64,000 nt of DNA from Pelagibacterales bacterium SAG-MED05 (lineage in GTDB: Bacteria; Pseudomonadota; Alphaproteobacteria; Pelagibacterales; Pelagibacteraceae), in assembly GCA_014654415.1 (NCBI GenBank), contig JACWDC010000004.1, positions 1 through 64,000 on the forward strand, in the 5' to 3' direction. The notes below the pieces were generated by a model. It had not been told where the DNA came from, made no database searches, and saw only the letters and a list, made by a program, of their open reading frames with translations. The position numbers and the translations under genes were made by a program. Of the stretch, positions 60,455-64,000 are shown piece by piece; position 1 is the first letter of the stretch, and each line of letters begins with the position of its first letter.

Positions 60455-61397
60455 AGTTGGAGTTTTAGATGATTATCAAGATGTATTTAATCAAATTATT
60501 GATATTGAAAAATTTAAAGAAAAATATGAATTTAAAATTTTCAATGAACCTTTTTCAACTGAAAATGAAGCAGTAGTAGCTTTAGAAGAGTTTGAAGCTC
60601 TTTTTATAATGCGAGAAAGAACTCCAATTACAAAATCTTTAATAACCTCTCTTCCAAAGTTAAAATATATTATGACATCTGGCATGCGAAATAATGCTAT
60701 TGACCTAGAAACTGCCAAAAAAAATAAGATTATAGTCTGCGGAACAGAAATTAATCCTAATCCAGCTGCAGAAATTACATGGGCTTTAATATTAGGTTTA
60801 TTAAGAAATATAAAACAAGAAGTTGATAATATGTTTCAAGGTTATTGGCAAACAACAATGGGCTTAGAATTAAAGGGTAAACTATTAGGCATTATTGGAC
60901 TTGGGAAGATAGGAACCCAAGTTGCAAAAGTTGCAAAAGCTTTTGGAATGGAAGTTTGTGCTTGGAGTGAAAATTTAGATTTAACACACGCAAATAAAAT
61001 AGGGGTTCTTCCAATGACTAAAGAAGATTTATTAAAAAATTCTGATATTGTTTCACTTCATGTTGTGTTTGGAGATAGATATAAAAATTTAATTACAAAA
61101 AAAGAGTTAGAGATGATGAAAAAATCATCTTTTTTAATCAATACCTCTAGAGGCTCAATCGTTAATGAAGGAGATTTAATTCAGGCATTAAAAGACGAAA
61201 CAATTACCGGGGCTGGTTTAGATGTTTATGATAAGGAACCATTGCCTCAAGATCACAAATTAAGATTTCTACCTAATGCTTTGTTATTACCTCATATAGG
61301 GTATGTTACAGCAGAGAACTATTCAAAATTTTATTCGCAAATGATCGAAAACCTTGAGGGATGCTTAGAAAATAAGCCCTTAAGATTAATCTCATAA
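60447..61397 (+). CDS. D-isomer-specific 2-hydroxyacid dehydrogenase
   Basis: 316 residues from a GTG start with AGGAAA upstream. The NAD-binding loop is GIIGLGKIGTQVAKVAKAFG. The catalytic residues are visible as Arg in NTSRGSIVNE, Glu in DVYDKEPLP and His in LPHIGYVT. AEITWALILGLLRNI is common to the subfamily. It reduces 2-oxo acids or oxidises D-2-hydroxy acids. Coupled with the DadA-like oxidase, which would release 2-oxo acids, it may process the same substrate. True 3-phosphoglycerate dehydrogenase is unlikely because no ACT domain is present. Confidence 0.88.
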   Translation: MLKVGVLDDYQDVFNQIIDIEKFKEKYEFKIFNEPFSTENEAVVALEEFEALFIMRERTPITKSLITSLPKLKYIMTSGMRNNAIDLETAKKNKIIVCGTEINPNPAAEITWALILGLLRNIKQEVDNMFQGYWQTTMGLELKGKLLGIIGLGKIGTQVAKVAKAFGMEVCAWSENLDLTHANKIGVLPMTKEDLLKNSDIVSLHVVFGDRYKNLITKKELEMMKKSSFLINTSRGSIVNEGDLIQALKDETITGAGLDVYDKEPLPQDHKLRFLPNALLLPHIGYVTAENYSKFYSQMIENLEGCLENKPLRLIS

Positions 61398-61503
61398 TCT
61401 CTATCATTTAGCACCTTCAATTCTAGGTTGTATTTGATAAACTCATTTTGAGGCTCTGATTCGTTTTAAAAAAAACAAATCTATGCTTAATGATTGTAGG
61501 AGT

Positions 61504-61845
61504 ATGAAAAAAGTATCTGGTCTTTTGACCGCATTATTATTATTTAGTGGTTGCGCCGAGACTATGGCGTTGCTTGGACCCGCCTCTACATCTTTAGGAG
61601 GAGGAAACGTACTTCGATCCACTATTTCATCAACTGTATCTTATGGGGTAAAAAAACAAACTGGCATGTCCCCGACACAACATGCGTTGTCTTATGCTGG
61701 AAAAGTAAATCCTAAGAAGAAAAAAGAATCATGCGTATCATTTCTTGAAAAAACCAACTCAGAAATATGTGCAATTTTGAAAAGACGACTTATTTTAACA
61801 AAATCTAAAATAAAATTCTTAGACTCTGATATCAAACCTGAATAA
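61504..61845 (+). CDS. small lipoprotein of unknown function (copy 1)
   Basis: About 113 residues from the ATG at 61504 (upstream ATG at 61483 in frame). The N-terminus is a lipoprotein signal ending LLFSGC (lipid-linked Cys at residue 17). The mature start CAETMALLGPAS and the stretch VSYGVKKQTGMSP are shared with the next gene. I do not recognise a named family. The tail is basic and shorter than in copy 2 by about 35 residues. No function can be assigned; it probably resides in the outer membrane. Confidence 0.7.
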   Translation: MKKVSGLLTALLLFSGCAETMALLGPASTSLGGGNVLRSTISSTVSYGVKKQTGMSPTQHALSYAGKVNPKKKKESCVSFLEKTNSEICAILKRRLILTKSKIKFLDSDIKPE

Positions 61846-61962
61846 GAAAACTTAAATTTCATCTACCATAAGTTGTGTTAATAAAAATTTAAATAATCAA
61901 AATTAGCTTTTTTTTACAAAAGAAGCAGATATATAAAATCAATTAACACATACCAGTAAATT

Positions 61963-62406
61963 ATGAAGAAAGTATTTTTTTTATTATCAAGTCTATTTTT
62001 GTTAAATGGATGTGCCGAAACAGTAGCATTATTGGGCCCAGTTGGGGGAGCATCTAATGGAAAAATGCTTCAGTCTTCTTTAAATTCAGTAATAAGTTAT
62101 GGAGTTAAAAAACAAACAGGAAAATCTCCTTTAGAACACGCTCTTGCATATGCAGAAGAAAAAAATCCTGAGAAAAAGCAAGAGACTTGTATTTCTTTTA
62201 TCAAAAAAACAAGATCTGAATTTTGTACGATTTTAAATAAACAAATATCATTAACAAATATTGCAGTAAAAGAGAAAACATTAGCTATTGTGAAAAAATA
62301 TCCTAAAAATATTAAAACTAAAAATATAACTGTTTTGAAAAAAATTGTTAAATCTTCAAAAATAGAAGAACTAGCTAAAAATTCAGATATTTTTAAAAGA
62401 AGGTAA
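61963..62406 (+). CDS. small lipoprotein of unknown function (copy 2)
   Basis: 147 residues; signal and lipobox FLLNGC (Cys17), then CAETVALLGPVGG and VISYGVKKQTGKSPLEHALAY, closely matching copy 1 over the first 100 residues. The extra C-terminal 35 residues are Lys/Ile-rich. This is a tandem duplication that has diverged; conserved Cys pairs (ETCISF.., EFCTIL..) in both copies might form a disulfide. The gap of 117 bp between the copies has no evident gene. Confidence 0.72.
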   Translation: MKKVFFLLSSLFLLNGCAETVALLGPVGGASNGKMLQSSLNSVISYGVKKQTGKSPLEHALAYAEEKNPEKKQETCISFIKKTRSEFCTILNKQISLTNIAVKEKTLAIVKKYPKNIKTKNITVLKKIVKSSKIEELAKNSDIFKRR

Positions 62407-62412
62407 CTTTAA

Positions 62413-62434
62413 GCCCTACCTTTTGTGATGGGGC
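62413..62434. terminator. degenerate hairpin after the metY-tail remnant
   Basis: GCCCTACC pairs with GTGATGGGGC (one mismatch and one wobble). It lies 7 bp beyond the remnant's stop codon on the minus strand, in the same relative position as the hairpin beyond intact metY. It can also serve lipoprotein copy 2. Confidence 0.45.
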
Positions 62435-62441
62435 AAAAAAT

Positions 62442-62476
62442 TTAAGCTGCTAAAGCTTGTTTAATGTCTGCAATAA
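62442..62476 (-). pseudogene. metY: remnant of the metY 3' end
   Basis: On the minus strand the last codons read IIADIKQALAA and stop, identical in protein to the end of the intact metY at 62873. 31 of 35 bases match. The remnant abuts the stop of the rhodanese gene, so the rhodanese cassette lies between two metY tails. Confidence 0.8.
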
Positions 62477-62836
62477 TTAAGTAGTAGGAAGTCCTGAATT
62501 TTCCCAACCAGTAAAACCATCTGAAACATTTACACAATTGTAACCTTCTTCATTTAATAACTCGGCTGCGCTTTGTGATCTAATACCTATTCCACACATA
62601 GTTAAAACTTCATATTCTTGATTGATATTTAAGTCTTTAAATTCCTTAAAAAAATTTTCATTAACAATTCCTCCTCCAAATTCTAAGGATAGAAAATGAG
62701 CTTTTAATCCAATTTTTTCACCATCAGGTTTACCTACTTGATCCCATTCTTCTTTGGTTCTCACGTCAAGCAAAATACTTTTTGGATTATTTTTTATATA
62801 ATCTTTTATTTCATGGCTTGGTATCTGTTTAATCAT
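62477..62836 (-). CDS. single-domain rhodanese-like protein
   Basis: 119 residues, one rhodanese domain. ILLDVRTKEEWDQVGKPDGEKIG opens it and LTMCGIGIRSQSAAELLNEEGY contains the active-site Cys loop (CGIGIRS). VNVSDGFTGWENSGLP closes it. It probably carries persulfide or acts as a thiosulfate/cyanide sulfurtransferase. The ATG lies only 6 bp from the metY terminator hairpin and the stop touches a metY-tail remnant, so the gene appears to be an insertion behind metY. A functional link to sulfur amino acid synthesis (metY) is plausible. Confidence 0.88.
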   Translation of the reverse strand: MIKQIPSHEIKDYIKNNPKSILLDVRTKEEWDQVGKPDGEKIGLKAHFLSLEFGGGIVNENFFKEFKDLNINQEYEVLTMCGIGIRSQSAAELLNEEGYNCVNVSDGFTGWENSGLPTT

Positions 62837-62842
62837 ATTTAT

Positions 62843-62869
62843 TTTAACCCCACCTCAAGTGGGGTTAAA
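62843..62869. terminator. metY terminator hairpin
   Basis: TTTAACCCCAC pairs perfectly with GTGGGGTTAAA around a CTCAA loop: an 11-bp stem 3 bp beyond the metY stop on the minus strand. The downstream T-run is weak. It lies directly before the rhodanese start. Confidence 0.7.
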
Positions 62870-62872
62870 TAT

Positions 62873-64000
62873 TTAAGCTGCTAAAGCCTGTTTAATATCA
62901 GCAATGATATCGTCTGGATGTTCAATGCCTATTGAAAGCCTAACATAACCCGGTGTTACACCAGCTGCCAACAACTCTTCATCACTTAATTGACTATGTG
63001 TCGTTGTTGCTGGATGAATCGCTAAACTTCTAGCATCTCCAATGTTAGCAACATGATAAAGCATCTTTAAATTGTCAATGAATTTAGAACCAGCTTCTCT
63101 AGTACCAACATCCATTCCAACTAATGAACCGTATCCACCCTTCATGTATTTCTTAGCTCTTTCTTTAATCTCACCTTGGTGATTAGTAGGGTAGATTATA
63201 TTTTTAACTTTCTTTTGTGTTTCTAAGAAAGAGACTACTTTTTCTGCATTGCTGCAGTGTTGTTTCATTCTAAGAGCAACAGTTTCCAAACCTTGAATAA
63301 TTTGAAAAGCATTGAATGGACTTAATGGAGCACCTAAGTCTCTAAGTAAAACCACTCTTGCTCTAATTGCAAAAGGAATGTTAGCTCCTGTTAATTGAGG
63401 AACTGCATCCGCCCAAATAGCACCACCATAACTTTGATCTGGCTCATTCATTAATGGTTGTCTTTTTCTGTCTTTTGTCCAGTCAAAGTTACCACCATCT
63501 ACAATGATCCCACCTATGGAAGTTCCATGACCTCCGATATATTTTGTCAAAGAATGCATTACTACTGCAGCACCATGAGCCAAAGGTTTACATATTACAG
63601 GTGAAGCAGTGTTATCTATAAATAAAGGTATTCCTTTTTTTCTACCAATATCTGCAACTTCTTTAATTGGAAAAACACGAAGATAAGGATTTGGACAAGA
63701 TTCACCATAGTAAGCTCTAGTTTTATCATCAGTTAATTTTTCAAAGTTTTTTGGATCTGCAGGGTCTGCAAACCTAACTTCAACACCTTGTAATCTTAAT
63801 TGATTTTTAAATAGATTTACCGTACCTCCGTAAAGATCTGTAGAAGCAACAATGTTGTCACCAGCTTTAGCTACGTTTAGAATACAATAAGCTGATGCCG
63901 CTTGACCAGAACCAACTGCCACCGCAGCTAAGCCGCCTTCTAATGCAGCAACTCTTTTCTCAAGAACATCACATGTTGGATTCATAATTCTTGTATAAAT
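62873..64000 (-). CDS. metY: O-acetylhomoserine sulfhydrylase (partial, 5' end beyond the window)
   Basis: At least 375 residues; the reading frame continues past base 64000 (IYTRIMNPTCDVLEKRVAALEGG is typical of positions about 50-75 in MetY), so the first 50 or so residues are missing. SGQAASAYCIL, the PLP Lys in HSLTKYIGGHGTS, and GYVRLSIGIEHPDDIIADI at the end identify the Cys/Met metabolism PLP family, MetY branch. It makes homocysteine from O-acetylhomoserine and sulfide. Its last 11 codons and terminator position are duplicated at 62413-62476. Confidence 0.93.
   Translation of the reverse strand: MYTRIMNPTCDVLEKRVAALEGGLAAVAVGSGQAASAYCILNVAKAGDNIVASTDLYGGTVNLFKNQLRLQGVEVRFADPADPKNFEKLTDDKTRAYYGESCPNPYLRVFPIKEVADIGRKKGIPLFIDNTASPVICKPLAHGAAVVMHSLTKYIGGHGTSIGGIIVDGGNFDWTKDRKRQPLMNEPDQSYGGAIWADAVPQLTGANIPFAIRARVVLLRDLGAPLSPFNAFQIIQGLETVALRMKQHCSNAEKVVSFLETQKKVKNIIYPTNHQGEIKERAKKYMKGGYGSLVGMDVGTREAGSKFIDNLKMLYHVANIGDARSLAIHPATTTHSQLSDEELLAAGVTPGYVRLSIGIEHPDDIIADIKQALAA

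Overview
The window looks like a chromosomal segment of a streamlined, very AT-rich alphaproteobacterium of the SAR11 / Pelagibacterales type. The evidence is the codon and base composition, intergenic gaps of a few bases with many ATGA/TAATG overlaps, a circularly permuted two-piece tmRNA gene (an alphaproteobacterial trait), and the overall gene content. This assignment is inference; no 16S rRNA is present.

Layout. 0-3.2 kb: a methyltransferase, a CAU-anticodon tRNA, an mlaC-mlaA lipid-transport pair and an AmiD-like amidase. 3.2-3.6 kb: RNase P RNA. 3.7-22.1 kb: a long division/cell-wall (dcw) cluster, mraZ-ftsZ-rsmH-ftsL-ftsI-murEF(fused)-mraY-murD-ftsW-murG-murC-murB-ddl-ftsQ-ftsA-lpxC. 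ftsZ sits second instead of last, and FtsA is strongly decayed. 22-31.7 kb: bamD, ligA, a Xaa-Pro aminopeptidase, uvrD, an AsmA-like protein, fumC, a MazG-like protein and a tiny membrane ORF. 31.7-35.2 kb: selO, an inverted-repeat element, a pseudoazurin, the permuted ssrA gene and thyX.

35.2-41.8 kb is the accessory island. A GT2 glycosyltransferase and a polytopic membrane protein are followed by a compact phosphonate operon: cytidylyltransferase-PEP mutase fusion, phosphonopyruvate decarboxylase, iron-dependent alcohol dehydrogenase and an APS-kinase-like P-loop protein. Without an aminotransferase, the predicted product is 2-hydroxyethylphosphonate, activated as a CMP ester and attached to a surface glycan or lipid. 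41.8-47.2 kb: mrp, hflKC, a DUF2065-like protein, a DegP protease and miaA. 47.2-52.2 kb: branched-chain amino acid genes ilvB-ilvH-ilvC and leuA. 52.2-58.2 kb: the rod-shape operon mreBCD-PBP2-rodA and a bactofilin. 58.3-61.4 kb: a DadA-like oxidase, a DMT transporter and a 2-hydroxyacid dehydrogenase. 61.5-64 kb: two tandem paralogous lipoproteins, a rhodanese and the 3' part of metY.

The most unusual pattern is a repeated architecture of gene-tail duplication. Downstream of three genes (ssrA, thyX, metY) there is a short cassette followed by a second copy of the 3' end of the same gene. This is the footprint expected when DNA is inserted at gene ends, but no integrase or transposase is present. 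One of these cassettes forms the left side of the phosphonate island.
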